Counted from the first letter of the stretch, positions 36,705 to 44,936 are shown. The stretch is DNA of 58,299 bases from an uncultured Bacteroidota bacterium (GCA_902610105.1 CACLUN010000001.1:1-58299); one strand, 5' to 3'. Made by a program: numbers and translations. Notes: generated by a model not told the origin, from the sequence alone.

Positions 36705-37052
36705 ATGAGACATTACGAATCTGTTTTTATTCTTAATCCGGCTTTATCTGAAGACCAAGTCAAAGATGCAATCAAGAAATACGAGAAGTTTTTAAAGGAT
36801 AATGGTTGTAAAATCATTGATATTGAAAATTGGGGACTTAAAAAATTGGCCTATTCAATCCAAAAAAAATTAAGTGGTTTTTATGCACTTATCGATTTTG
36901 AATGTGATTCAGATAATAACGTTATAGATTTATACGAAACTGAGCTTAAGAGAGATGAGAGAATTATGAGATACTTAAATGTATCTCTTGACAAGGATGC
37001 AAATAATTGGGCCATAAAAAGAAGAAAAAGATTAAAAAAAGACAAAGTATAA
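36705..37052 (+). CDS. rpsF: Ribosomal protein bS6
   Basis: bS6 sits on the platform of the small subunit and forms a heterodimer with bS18. It begins [19 protein letters not shown] and has the typical YE-x-FI strand and the [26 protein letters not shown] central sheet; it ends with a basic tail ([10 protein letters not shown]). The length of 115 residues is normal. It is the first gene of rpsF-rpsR-rplI, driven by a full consensus promoter. Its stop codon shares a base with the rpsR start (TAATG). Confidence 0.97.
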   Translation: MRHYESVFILNPALSEDQVKDAIKKYEKFLKDNGCKIIDIENWGLKKLAYSIQKKLSGFYALIDFECDSDNNVIDLYETELKRDERIMRYLNVSLDKDANNWAIKRRKRLKKDKV

Positions 37053-37339
37053 TGGCTGAAATGAACTTAAATACCAATCAGGGCCAAATTAGATATCTAA
37101 CACCACTTGATATATCTACTAAGAACAGAAAGAAATATTGTAGGTTTAAGAGACTTGGTATAAAATATATTGATTATAAAGACCCGAACTATTTGTTGAA
37201 ATTTATAAACGAACAAGGAAAAATTCTTCCTAGAAGACTCACAGGCACATCACTAAAATTTCAGAGGAAAGTTTCAGTTGCTATTAAAAGAGCTAGACAT
37301 TTAGCACTTTTACCTTATCAATCAGATTTGTTAAAATAA
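37052..37339 (+). CDS. rpsR: Ribosomal protein bS18
   Basis: bS18 partners bS6 on the small-subunit platform. The core [26 protein letters not shown] followed by [29 protein letters not shown] is diagnostic. The start chosen is the ATG at 37052, which overlaps the rpsF stop in TAATG and gives the usual 95 residues. An in-frame non-ATG codon at 37007 would extend it into rpsF and is rejected. It is followed by rplI after seven bases. Confidence 0.96.
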   Translation: MAEMNLNTNQGQIRYLTPLDISTKNRKKYCRFKRLGIKYIDYKDPNYLLKFINEQGKILPRRLTGTSLKFQRKVSVAIKRARHLALLPYQSDLLK

Positions 37340-37346
37340 TTTTAAA

Positions 37347-37796
37347 ATGGAATTGATTTTAAAAGAGGATGTAGAAAATTTAGGTTTCAAAGATGACTTA
37401 GTTTCTGTAAAAAATGGATATGGTAGAAATTTTTTGATACCAAATGGCTTAGCAGTTCTAGCTACTGAATCTAACAAGAAAGTTCTTCAAGAAAAGATTA
37501 AGCAATCTCAAAATAAGCAAAAAAAAGCAATTGATGAGGCTAGCAAGATTGTTAAAAAGCTTGAAAAGCTGGATTTGAAAATCAGTGCTAAAGCCCTTGA
37601 GGGTGACAAACTTTTTGGCTCAGTTACTTCAGCTGAAATCTCTAAACAACTAGCTAAAAATAGTATTGAAATTGAAAAAAAATATATCCAGCTTACTTCA
37701 AATATTAAAAAAACTGGTAATTACTCCACTAATATTAGATTACACAGAGAAGTTAATTTTGAACTTAAATTTGAAGTGATTAAAGAACAAAAGTAA
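37347..37796 (+). CDS. rplI: Ribosomal protein bL9
   Basis: bL9 binds 23S rRNA near the L1 stalk and extends out to a neighbouring ribosome. The N-domain MELILKEDVENLGFKDDLVSVKNGYGRNFLIPNGLA (residues 1-36) is the canonical signature. A long connecting helix (about 40-75) and the C-domain with GDKLFGSVTSAEIS follow. The length of 149 residues is standard. It is the last gene of the S6-S18-L9 operon, with hisS 47 bases on. Confidence 0.97.
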   Translation: MELILKEDVENLGFKDDLVSVKNGYGRNFLIPNGLAVLATESNKKVLQEKIKQSQNKQKKAIDEASKIVKKLEKLDLKISAKALEGDKLFGSVTSAEISKQLAKNSIEIEKKYIQLTSNIKKTGNYSTNIRLHREVNFELKFEVIKEQK

Positions 37797-37843
37797 TCCC
37801 TTAATTTTTTATTTTTTTCAAAAAGAGTGATATTTGAATATAA

Positions 37844-39205
37844 ATGTCAAATAAACCACTAAATCCTAAAGGCACTAGAGATTTTAATCCTTTAACTTTA
37901 CAAAGAAGAAGATATATTATTGATATTATAAGCTCAACTTTTGAAAGTTTTGGTTATAATGAGATAGAAACTCCATCAATCGAAAGAAGATCAACATTAT
38001 ATCATAAGTACGGTAGTGAGGACGATAACTTCATTTTTAATATTTTAAATTCAGGAGAAAAAATAAAAAAAGCAAATTTAAAGGCATTTAATGATCAAAA
38101 CTACAACGATTTTATTTCATCAATCTCTGAGAAGGGACTTAGATTTGATTTGACCGTTCCACTTGCAAGATATGTATCACAGCACCAAAATGAAATTTCT
38201 TTTCCTTTTAAAAGATTTCAAATTCAAAATGTTTGGAGAGCTGATAGACCACAAAAGGGAAGATATCAAGAATTTATACAATGTGATGCAGATGTTATAG
38301 GCTCAGACTCAATCTTACTAGAGTTTGAAATGATACAATTGTATTCCTCAGTTTTTAAAAAACTAGAATTAAAAGATGTTGTTATTAAAATAAATCACAG
38401 GCAAGTCTTAAATGCTATTGCAAAGAAAATTGGTGTTAAAGATAATTTCAACGAATTTGTCATATCCTTGGACAAAATTGATAAAGTTGGTAGTGAAAAA
38501 ACTAAGGAGGATCTTAAATCTAGGTTTAATAACGCTGACGAAATTGATAAACTTTTCGATATTATTAATAAAAATCCTAATCATCAGGAATATTTAAAAT
38601 TCATTAAGAATTATTTGAGCAATTATGATTCAAAATTATTGGATGACTTAAAAACCATTATCAACATGATTGATAAAAACAAAAAATTAATCAATATAGA
38701 TTTTGATTTATCACTAGCAAGAGGATTAGAATATTACACTGGTATGATATACGAGGTTTCTTTAAAATCAGATTCAAATATTGGCTCATTGGGAGGTGGT
38801 GGTAGGTATGAAAATTTGACTGAGTCTTTTAATTTAAAGAATAATTCAGGAATTGGTATATCATTTGGTCTTGATAGAATATATCACGTTATTAACGATA
38901 AAAAACTTTTTCCAAAAAATATATCACTCAATAATGAAATCTTAGTTATCAATTTTGGTAATAAATATATTTATAAAATTTTAGATCTTCTTGATGAGCT
39001 GAGAGGTTTAGGAAAGAAAGTATTTATTTATCCTGATGATATTAAATTATCAAAACAATTTTCTTTTGCTAATAATAATAACTTTAAAGAGGTTTTAATT
39101 TTTGGAGAGTCTGAGAACCGTGAGAATTCCATTAAAATTAGGAATATGGAATCAGGTGATGAAGAAAATTTTAATTTAAAAGATTTTACTAAGAAATATC
39201 ATTAA
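37844..39205 (+). CDS. hisS: Histidyl-tRNA synthetase
   Basis: HisRS is a class II synthetase charging tRNA-His. Motif 1 lies near KGTRDFNPL and the following helix. Motif 2 is FKRFQIQNVWRADRPQKGRYQEFIQCDADVIG (about 125-156). The histidine-specific LARGLEYYTGMIYEV is near 297 and motif 3 GIGISFGLDRI near 345. A C-terminal anticodon-binding domain completes 453 residues. The ATG at 37844 begins MSNKPLNPKGTRDF. Its stop is only three bases from the 3' end of the oppositely oriented tRNA-Met gene. A weak -7-like GATATTTG lies 5' of it. Confidence 0.96.
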   Translation: MSNKPLNPKGTRDFNPLTLQRRRYIIDIISSTFESFGYNEIETPSIERRSTLYHKYGSEDDNFIFNILNSGEKIKKANLKAFNDQNYNDFISSISEKGLRFDLTVPLARYVSQHQNEISFPFKRFQIQNVWRADRPQKGRYQEFIQCDADVIGSDSILLEFEMIQLYSSVFKKLELKDVVIKINHRQVLNAIAKKIGVKDNFNEFVISLDKIDKVGSEKTKEDLKSRFNNADEIDKLFDIINKNPNHQEYLKFIKNYLSNYDSKLLDDLKTIINMIDKNKKLINIDFDLSLARGLEYYTGMIYEVSLKSDSNIGSLGGGGRYENLTESFNLKNNSGIGISFGLDRIYHVINDKKLFPKNISLNNEILVINFGNKYIYKILDLLDELRGLGKKVFIYPDDIKLSKQFSFANNNNFKEVLIFGESENRENSIKIRNMESGDEENFNLKDFTKKYH

Positions 39206-39208
39206 TTG

Positions 39209-39282
39209 TAGCGAGGGGGAGACTTGAACTCCCGACCTCCGGGTTATGAATCCGACGCTCTAACCGCCTGAGCTACCTCGCC
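39209..39282 (-). tRNA. tRNA-Met (anticodon CAT)
   Basis: On the minus strand the gene folds as a cloverleaf. The acceptor GGCGAGG pairs with CCTCGCT (first pair G-U). The D arm is GCTC/GAGC, and the anticodon loop is TTCATAA with anticodon CAT. The variable loop is five bases and the T arm GGGAG/CTCCC has loop TTCAAGT. The discriminator is A at 39209 and no CCA is encoded. It is not an initiator: the first pair is not C-A and the stem lacks three G-C pairs. Elongator tRNA-Met is preferred over lysidine-modified tRNA-Ile(CAT), but that choice rests on overall look only. Confidence 0.9.
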
Positions 39283-39293
39283 AAATTGAGCGT

Positions 39294-39324
39294 CAAATAT
39301 ATAAACTATATAATAAGAGTCAAA
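39294..39324 (-). promoter_or_regulatory. Consensus promoter TTTG-N19-TATATTTG for tRNA-Met
   Basis: Read on the minus strand: TTTG (39324-39321), 19 bases, then TATATTTG (39301-39294). This is a full consensus match, ending 11 bases before the first tRNA base. Confidence 0.8.
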
Positions 39325-39328
39325 CATG

Positions 39329-39352
39329 AAAGAAAAAAAATATTTTTTCTTT
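39329..39352. repeat. AT-only inverted repeat, 10-base arms
   Basis: AAAGAAAAAA-AATA-TTTTTTCTTT lies between the tRNA promoter and the START-like gene. It may be an A-tract upstream activating region for the tRNA promoter, or chance in this AT-rich background. Confidence 0.3.
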
Positions 39353-39385
39353 TGAAGTTCAATTTTAATATATATATTGCTTTTA

Positions 39386-39769
39386 ATGTCAGATAAAATT
39401 AAATATGAACTTGAATTTCCTATTCAGGCTTCTCCATATATGCTATACCAATATATTTCAACTGCTTCAAGTCTCTCAGAATGGTATGCTGATAATGTTA
39501 ACTCTAGAGGAAAAGTCTTTTCATTTTTTTGGGATGGTGTCGAGGAACAAGCTGAATTAATTTCTTCGAAGAATAATAAATTTGTTAAATTTAAATGGTT
39601 AGAGGAAGATGATGATTATTTTTTTGAAATAAAGATTGTTGTTGATGAATTAACCAAAGATGTTTCATTAATGGTAACAGATTTTTCAGAAGAGGATGAA
39701 GTTGAGGAATCAAAAATGCTTTGGGAAAGTCAAATTGCTGATTTAAAACAAGTTCTTGGATCCTCTTAA
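39386..39769 (+). CDS. START-like domain protein (Bacteroidota family)
   Basis: This is a cytosolic protein of 127 residues from the ATG at 39386 (an in-frame TTG three codons earlier is less likely). It has the START/SRPBCC-like helix-grip look: KIKYELEFPIQASPYMLYQYIST..LSEWYADNV, then alternating strands and a C-terminal helix (MLWESQIADLKQVLG). It matches the family annotated START-like domain protein, found widely in Bacteroidota. The function is unknown; the fold usually holds a hydrophobic ligand. It lies nine bases before the aminotransferase gene on the same strand and is probably co-transcribed. Confidence 0.82.
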   Translation: MSDKIKYELEFPIQASPYMLYQYISTASSLSEWYADNVNSRGKVFSFFWDGVEEQAELISSKNNKFVKFKWLEEDDDYFFEIKIVVDELTKDVSLMVTDFSEEDEVEESKMLWESQIADLKQVLGSS

Positions 39770-39777
39770 TTTTTTAA

Positions 39778-40611
39778 ATGATTAATTTTAACGGCAAGAT
39801 TACTGATCCTTCAGATCAATTAATTAATAACAGGGGATTTCTTTATGGAGATGGCGTTTTTGAAACACTGATTATTTTTAACAACAAAATTTTATTTTGG
39901 GAGGACCATTACTTTAGACTTATGTCCTCAATGAGGATTATTAGGCTTGATATTCCAGATAATTACACACCTGAATTTTTTAAGGAAAATGTTATTAAAA
40001 TTCATAATAGTATTTCTCAAACTGGAAATTCTAGAATAAGAATAAATATATACAGATCATCAGCTGGAAAATATAAACCTGAAAATAATATACCATCTTT
40101 TATAATTTCATGCGAATCAATAAATTACAATACTTACAAACTAAATGAGGGTATTTATGAGGTGGATTTATATAAAGATTATTGCTTAGATAATCAACTA
40201 ATTTCATCTATTAAATCAAATAATAAAGTAATAAATGTTATTGCCTCAATATATGCTAGTGAAAATGGATTCGATAATTGTATTCTTCTTAATAAGGATA
40301 AATTAGTAGCTGAATTTATAAATTCAAATCTTTTCTTAGTTAAAGATGGAAAAATCTTTACACCAAGTTTAAAATCTGGATGTTTAAATGGAGTAGTTAG
40401 AAAAAATTTAATTAAAATTTTGGCCAGTAATTCATTTGAAATATTTGAACAAGATATATCAACTTTTGATATATCTCAATCGGATGAAGTTTTTGGAACA
40501 AATGTAGCTCAAGGTATTTTTTCTGTAACTAAGTTTAGAAAAAAAGGTTATAATTGCGATAAAACAAAAAAAATATTAAATATGATTAATGAGTATATTA
40601 GTTTAGATTAG
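39778..40611 (+). CDS. Class IV PLP aminotransferase family enzyme (aminodeoxychorismate lyase-like)
   Basis: This 277-residue fold-type IV PLP enzyme belongs to the family that includes branched-chain aminotransferase, D-amino-acid aminotransferase and 4-amino-4-deoxychorismate lyase (PabC). RGFLYGDGVFETL at 19-31 is the family start. The PLP lysine is probably in SSIKSNNKVINVIAS near 143, and LVAEFINSNLFLVKDGKIFTPSL and SGCLNGVVRK bind the cofactor phosphate. The short length favours a PabC-like lyase for folate synthesis, but the family cannot be split safely by eye. Its 3' end overlaps convergent yqgE by 14 bases. Confidence 0.87.
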   Translation: MINFNGKITDPSDQLINNRGFLYGDGVFETLIIFNNKILFWEDHYFRLMSSMRIIRLDIPDNYTPEFFKENVIKIHNSISQTGNSRIRINIYRSSAGKYKPENNIPSFIISCESINYNTYKLNEGIYEVDLYKDYCLDNQLISSIKSNNKVINVIASIYASENGFDNCILLNKDKLVAEFINSNLFLVKDGKIFTPSLKSGCLNGVVRKNLIKILASNSFEIFEQDISTFDISQSDEVFGTNVAQGIFSVTKFRKKGYNCDKTKKILNMINEYISLD

Positions 40612-41143
40612 GGTTATCGGGGGAATTAGACCAAATTTTATAATATTCACCAAATTCGTTAATCTTGTTTTTCCAAAATATATTTGATGTTTTTATTATG
40701 TCTTTTGTTTTGAAATTTTCTGATAATAACCATGAGTTTTCATCTAATTCACATTTTAATTGATTTTTTTCCCATCCTGAATACCCAATAAAAAATTTAA
40801 TATTATTTCTATTAATCTTATCTGATTTTAACAGTTCTACAGCTAATTTGAAATTCATTCCCCAATATAAATCTTCTTTTATTTTAATACTATCATTCAA
40901 ATAGTCACACTTTTTGTGTATAAAATGTAGTGAATCCATTGCAACTGGACCTCCTTCGTAAATTGATAAATTTAATCCTGTACATGACTCGTTGAGGTCT
41001 GAGATAATATATTTTGATTTTTTATTTAATATGAAGCCTATTGTCGCTTCATCATCATCTTTAACAATAATTATGACAGACTTATTAAATTCAAGATCAT
41101 TTAATAGAGTAAAGTTTGACACTAAAATTTTTCCCTTATTCAA
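40598..41143 (-). CDS. YqgE/AlgH family protein
   Basis: This 181-residue protein belongs to the YqgE/AlgH (DUF179) family, a compact fold of unclear biochemical role linked to alginate regulation in Pseudomonas. Family marks are the N-terminal KGKILVSNFTLLNDLEFNKSVIIIV, TIGFILNKKS, YEGGPVAMDSLHFIH near 72 and FFIGYSGWEKNQLKCELDENSWLL near 135. It directly follows fmt with no gap on the minus strand, so it is the third gene of an ATPase-fmt-yqgE group. Confidence 0.9.
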   Translation of the reverse strand: MNKGKILVSNFTLLNDLEFNKSVIIIVKDDDEATIGFILNKKSKYIISDLNESCTGLNLSIYEGGPVAMDSLHFIHKKCDYLNDSIKIKEDLYWGMNFKLAVELLKSDKINRNNIKFFIGYSGWEKNQLKCELDENSWLLSENFKTKDIIKTSNIFWKNKINEFGEYYKIWSNSPDNPNLN

Positions 41144-42082
41144 TTATTTAAGTTTTAGGGTTTTATTTTTCAGTCCATTAATATAATCGGGTCCTGAGAT
41201 TCTTTTTTTTCCTTCTATTTTTAAACTTAAAATTTCTAGAGCTCCATTATCAACAGCAACCATCAATTTATTACTGCTTTCTATAAATATTTTTCCTATT
41301 TCAAAGTCATGATTTAATTCATGAAATAAAGAATCATAAATCTTGATAATTTTATTTGAATCTTTTATTGTAGACCATGCACCTGGGACAGGTGAAAGAC
41401 CTCTTATTTTTTTTACAATTTTTTTTCCATTTTCAAGCCAATTAATTCTCGTATTTTCTTTAGTTAATTTAGGAGCAGTTAATAAACCAATAGTATTTAT
41501 TTGTGGTTTACCATTTACCTTTTGTATTAAATCTAAGCTTTCTAGAATAAAGTTCCCACTTAAACTTTTTAACTTTTCATATAAAGAACCAAAATTATCA
41601 TCATCATCAATTTTGATTTCTTTAATCTTAATAATATCTCCAGTATCCATACCCTCACTGATAAAAAAACTAGATAGGCCGGTTTTTTTTAATCCATTAA
41701 TTATTGCCCAATTTATTGGAGCAGCTCCTCTTAAATTTGGTAATATTGATGCATGAATATTAATGGCACCTAACTTAGGTATCTGCCATAGTTTTTTTGG
41801 CAACATTTTGAATGCAACAACTACAATTATGTCAGGTTTGAATCCAATAATCTCACTAAGAAATTCTTGGCTATGAAAATTTTCAGGTTGAATAACTTTA
41901 ATATTATTTTTTACACAATAGTCTTTCACTGGACTATAAACTACTTTCAATCCCCTTCCTTGTTTTTTATCAGGTGCAGTAACCACACAATGTAAATTGT
42001 GTTGGGATTTGTACAGTGAATCTAGACTTGGTATTGCAAAGTCAGGTGTACCCATAAAAATTATTTTAAATGAATTTTTCAT
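41144..42082 (-). CDS. fmt: Methionyl-tRNA formyltransferase
   Basis: Fmt transfers formyl from 10-formyl-THF to initiator Met-tRNA. The N-terminus KIIFMGTPDFAIPSLDSL is the family signature. AINIHASILPNLRGAAPINWAII (about 107-129) contains the catalytic His and the following loop, and MDTGDIIK carries the catalytic Asp. The C-terminal OB-like domain begins near residue 205 (LSPVPGAWSTIK). The length of 312 residues is standard. The usual partner def is not adjacent. It lies one base after the AAA ATPase gene, and yqgE follows at once. Confidence 0.96.
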   Translation of the reverse strand: MKNSFKIIFMGTPDFAIPSLDSLYKSQHNLHCVVTAPDKKQGRGLKVVYSPVKDYCVKNNIKVIQPENFHSQEFLSEIIGFKPDIIVVVAFKMLPKKLWQIPKLGAINIHASILPNLRGAAPINWAIINGLKKTGLSSFFISEGMDTGDIIKIKEIKIDDDDNFGSLYEKLKSLSGNFILESLDLIQKVNGKPQINTIGLLTAPKLTKENTRINWLENGKKIVKKIRGLSPVPGAWSTIKDSNKIIKIYDSLFHELNHDFEIGKIFIESSNKLMVAVDNGALEILSLKIEGKKRISGPDYINGLKNKTLKLK

Positions 42083-42083
42083 T

Positions 42084-42608
42084 TTAATTCAAATATCTCA
42101 TTATAAAATTAAATCTCTTTTCTAAAGAACAATTAGGTACAGATATTAATTCAATATTGAATTCTTTGTATTTATTAACTAGATTTTTATGAATGTCTTT
42201 ACATTCAGAAAAGGTTTCATGTCTGACATCATCATTTACATAAATATCTTGCCAAGGATGTAAGATAAATGATAAGTCATAATTAATATACTTTGCCTTA
42301 TTATTTAGATAATTTGGTATTTTAACTTTTTTAAAATCCAAATATGCTAGAACATCCAATGGACCTCTATCGTAAAATATGTAATCTGAATCATAATTTT
42401 TTTTAAATTCCTCAAATCTTTTATTAAATAACTCAATACTAAAACTAAGTGGATTTGAAAGAAAGTATTGATAATGGCCATCCTCTCTTTTTCTCTTTGT
42501 TATTTCCCTTGCTATTTCTTTGGAACATAAATATCCATGTTCTTGCATCCAATTAATTAGAGATGTTTTACCAGTTCCAGGACCACCTGTAATAAGAATC
42601 TTACTCAT
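42084..42608 (-). CDS. P-loop ATPase/kinase-like protein (AAA_28 type)
   Basis: This 174-residue P-loop protein has Walker A GGPGTGKTS at 8-16 and a YDRGPLDVLAYL stretch near 80 that resembles the DRG/lid region of nucleoside and NadR-type kinases. It matches the AAA_28 family (predicted ATPase). HPWQDIYVNDDVRHETFSE near 118 is typical of the group. The substrate is unknown. It starts a minus-strand trio with fmt and yqgE and is divergent from the DUF493 gene across 57 bases that contain two back-to-back -7 boxes. Confidence 0.8.
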   Translation of the reverse strand: MSKILITGGPGTGKTSLINWMQEHGYLCSKEIAREITKRKREDGHYQYFLSNPLSFSIELFNKRFEEFKKNYDSDYIFYDRGPLDVLAYLDFKKVKIPNYLNNKAKYINYDLSFILHPWQDIYVNDDVRHETFSECKDIHKNLVNKYKEFNIELISVPNCSLEKRFNFIMRYLN

Positions 42609-42628
42609 AAATTTTGATCATTCACGTA

Positions 42629-42636
42629 CAAAAATA
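42629..42636 (-). promoter_or_regulatory. Candidate -7 box (TATTTTTG) for the AAA ATPase-fmt-yqgE operon
   Basis: On the minus strand this is TATTTTTG, an exact TAnnTTTG match, 20 bases upstream of the ATPase ATG. No clear -33 element. Confidence 0.4.
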
Positions 42637-42653
42637 TAACTATAATTTGTTAC

Positions 42654-42661
42654 TATATTTG
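42654..42661 (+). promoter_or_regulatory. Candidate -7 box (TATATTTG) for the DUF493 gene
   Basis: This is an exact TAnnTTTG match ending only four bases before the ATG at 42666. Transcription would begin at or next to the start codon, giving a leaderless message (inference). Confidence 0.5.
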
Positions 42662-42665
42662 ATAA

Positions 42666-42950
42666 ATGGCTAATTCATCAAAAAAAGATTACCAAAAATT
42701 AAAAAATGATCTTGAAAAATATCAGAAATGGCCGTCTGAATACATATATAAATTTATCATTTTAAATGAAACACAAAAAAAGGAAGAATTGTTATCAAAA
42801 TTTGATTTAGATCTCTGTAAACTTACTTTTAAAGTGTCCTCAAATAAAAAGTATCTTAGTATTACAATAATTAAGTTTATGAAAAATGTGGATGAAGTAA
42901 TGGCAAAATACTTTGAAATATCTAAAATTGATGGAATTATTTCTTTGTAG
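42666..42950 (+). CDS. DUF493 (YbeD-like) family protein
   Basis: This 94-residue cytosolic protein has the small ACT-like fold of the YbeD/DUF493 family: WPSEYIYKFIILNE near 19-32, then a strand-helix pattern and SSNKKYLSITIIKFMKNVDEVMAKYFEISKIDGIIS at the end. Family members are thought to be allosteric or regulatory modules, with the role unknown in this phylum. It is followed after 37 bases by DUF4290-murA and may share their transcript. Confidence 0.85.
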   Translation: MANSSKKDYQKLKNDLEKYQKWPSEYIYKFIILNETQKKEELLSKFDLDLCKLTFKVSSNKKYLSITIIKFMKNVDEVMAKYFEISKIDGIISL

Positions 42951-42987
42951 TGAAAAAATCTTTACTTTTATCGTCAAATAAAACGTT

Positions 42988-43626
42988 TTGATAGATTCTC
43001 TTGAGTACAATACTGAAAGAATAGATTTAATTATACCTGAATATGGTAGACATATTCAAAAAATGGTTAATCAAGCTGTAGCATGTTCAGATAAAAATGA
43101 AAGGAATAAAATGGCTAAGGCAATCATTGGTGTAATGGGTAATTTAAATCCTCATTTAAGGGATGTTCCTGATTTTCAACATAAATTATGGGATCAGCTT
43201 TTTATTATGTCAGAATTCAATTTAGATGTTGATTCTCCTTTTCCAAAACCATCTAAGGAAGTTTATGAGGAAAAGCCAGAAAGACTAAATTATCCCCAGA
43301 ACTACCCCAAATATAGATTTTATGGAAATAACATAAAAAAAATGATTGATGTTGCATTGAATTGGGAAGATGGTGAGATGAAAACAGAATTGATTTATGT
43401 TATTGCTAACCATATGAAAAAGTGTTTTTTAAAATGGAACAAAGATTCTGTAGATGATTCCATTATTTTTAATCATATTTTAGAATTATCAGATGGAAAA
43501 ATAACTCTTGATAAACACACTAAACCGCTCACTGACTCAAAAGATTTAATTAGTCTATCCGCTAAAAAGTTTTCCAAATCTCCCAAAAAAGGAAAAAAAC
43601 CATATAGAAATTTTAAGAGAAAATAA
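42988..43626 (+). CDS. DUF4290 domain protein
   Basis: This 212-residue protein is of the Bacteroidota-specific family DUF4290, without assigned function. The N-terminus LEYNTERIDLIIPEYGRHIQKMV is its hallmark. NLNPHLRDVPDFQHKLWDQLFIMSEFNLDVDSPFP (about 52-86) is equally conserved. The C-terminus is lysine-rich (KKFSKSPKKGKKPYRNFKRK) and could bind nucleic acid or acidic lipid. The start is TTG at 42988, just ahead of the family N-terminus. The stop overlaps the murA ATG by one base (TAATG); this pairing is common in the phylum and hints at a cell-envelope role. Confidence 0.88.
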   Translation: MIDSLEYNTERIDLIIPEYGRHIQKMVNQAVACSDKNERNKMAKAIIGVMGNLNPHLRDVPDFQHKLWDQLFIMSEFNLDVDSPFPKPSKEVYEEKPERLNYPQNYPKYRFYGNNIKKMIDVALNWEDGEMKTELIYVIANHMKKCFLKWNKDSVDDSIIFNHILELSDGKITLDKHTKPLTDSKDLISLSAKKFSKSPKKGKKPYRNFKRK

Positions 43627-44936
43627 TGGGAACTTTTAAAGTTAAAGGTGGTAATAACTTATCTGGAGTAATTATACCACAAGGTGCAAAAAATGAGGCT
43701 CTTCAAGTCATAAGTGCTGTTTTACTAACTGAGAAAATGGTAACAATTGATAATATTCCTGATATAATAGATGTTAATAGATTGATTGATTTGCTTGAAA
43801 ATTTGGGAGTTACAATAAATAAAATAAATCAAAATAAATATTCTTTTGAATCAAAAAATATTGATTTAGATTATTTAAATACAAGTGATTTTGAAAAAAA
43901 AGCTAAAGGACTTAGAGGATCAATTATGATAATTGGACCATTATTATCCAGATTTGGTAAAGCATCAATACCAAAACCTGGGGGTGACAAAATTGGTAGA
44001 AGAAAGTTAGATACACATTTTGAGGGTCTAGTTAAATTAGGAGCAAATTTCAAATATGATAATAAAAGATACAGATACAATGTAACTGCAAATAAACTAA
44101 AGGGCTCTTATATTTTGTTGGATCAACCATCCGTCACAGGTACGGCAAATATTATTATGACTGCTGCTCTAGTCAACGGTGAGACAACCATCTATAATGC
44201 AGCATGCGAGCCATACATTCAGCAGCTTTGTAGTATGATAAATGCCATGGGAGGTAAAATTTCTGGTGTTGGTTCCAATTTGTTAAAAATTAAAGGTGTA
44301 AAAAAACTTTCAGGATGTATCCATAAAATACAACCTGATATGATTGAAATTGGTAGTTGGATTGGTTTGGCAGCCTTAACAAAAAGTGACATCACAATCA
44401 AGGGGATAGAAATTAAAATTTTAGATCAAATCTTAAATGTATTCTCTAAACTTGGTGTTACTATTGAAAAAACTGAAAATAGTATTAGAATTCCACCACA
44501 CATTAAGGGTTATGAAATTCAAAACAACATTGATGGTAGTGTATTGACTATTTCTGATGGCCCATGGCCTCTTTTCACACCAGATTTGATTAGTATTGTT
44601 TTGGTTGTTGCCACTCAGGCAAAAGGAAGTGTGTTAATTCATCAAAAGATGTTTGAGAGTAGATTGTTTTTTGTTGATAAGCTCATAGATATGGGTGCTA
44701 AAATAATCTTGTGTGATCCTCACCGAGCTGTTGTTATAGGGCATAATTTTAAATCAAGTCTTAAGGCAACAAAAATGACATCTCCAGATATTAGGGCAGG
44801 AATTTCACTATTGATTGCGGCATTATCTGCTAATGGAACAAGTGTCATTGACAACATTGAACAAATTGATAGGGGATATGAAAACATTGATGAAAGACTA
44901 AAGAAGATTGGAGCCTCAATAGAAAGGATTAAGTAA
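43626..44936 (+). CDS. murA: UDP-N-acetylglucosamine 1-carboxyvinyltransferase with Asp at the Cys115 position
   Basis: MurA transfers enolpyruvate from PEP to UDP-GlcNAc, the first committed step of peptidoglycan synthesis. GAKNEAL at 20-26 holds the conserved Lys-Asn. The active-site loop reads PKPGGDKIGRRKLDTHFEGL, with Asp121 where E. coli MurA has Cys115, the target of fosfomycin. GTANIIMTAAL, ISDGPWPLFTPDL and the C-terminal RGYENIDERL complete the family pattern. The length of 436 residues is normal. It is translationally coupled to DUF4290 by TAATG. Its end overlaps the convergent TIGR03643 gene by eight bases. Confidence 0.96.
   Translation: MGTFKVKGGNNLSGVIIPQGAKNEALQVISAVLLTEKMVTIDNIPDIIDVNRLIDLLENLGVTINKINQNKYSFESKNIDLDYLNTSDFEKKAKGLRGSIMIIGPLLSRFGKASIPKPGGDKIGRRKLDTHFEGLVKLGANFKYDNKRYRYNVTANKLKGSYILLDQPSVTGTANIIMTAALVNGETTIYNAACEPYIQQLCSMINAMGGKISGVGSNLLKIKGVKKLSGCIHKIQPDMIEIGSWIGLAALTKSDITIKGIEIKILDQILNVFSKLGVTIEKTENSIRIPPHIKGYEIQNNIDGSVLTISDGPWPLFTPDLISIVLVVATQAKGSVLIHQKMFESRLFFVDKLIDMGAKIILCDPHRAVVIGHNFKSSLKATKMTSPDIRAGISLLIAALSANGTSVIDNIEQIDRGYENIDERLKKIGASIERIK

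Noticed and set aside
37007..37051. Longer start for rpsR
   Set aside because: It would extend rpsR into rpsF; the ATG at 37052 overlaps the rpsF stop in the classic TAATG and gives the standard N-terminus.
39209..39282. tRNA-Ile with lysidine (CAT anticodon) or initiator tRNA
   Set aside because: The initiator is excluded by the normal acceptor end and lack of three G-C pairs in the anticodon stem. Isoleucine identity cannot be fully excluded by eye, but the arm sequences look like elongator Met.
41343..41756. 137-codon open frame on the plus strand
   Set aside because: It is antisense to fmt and has no domain or promoter.
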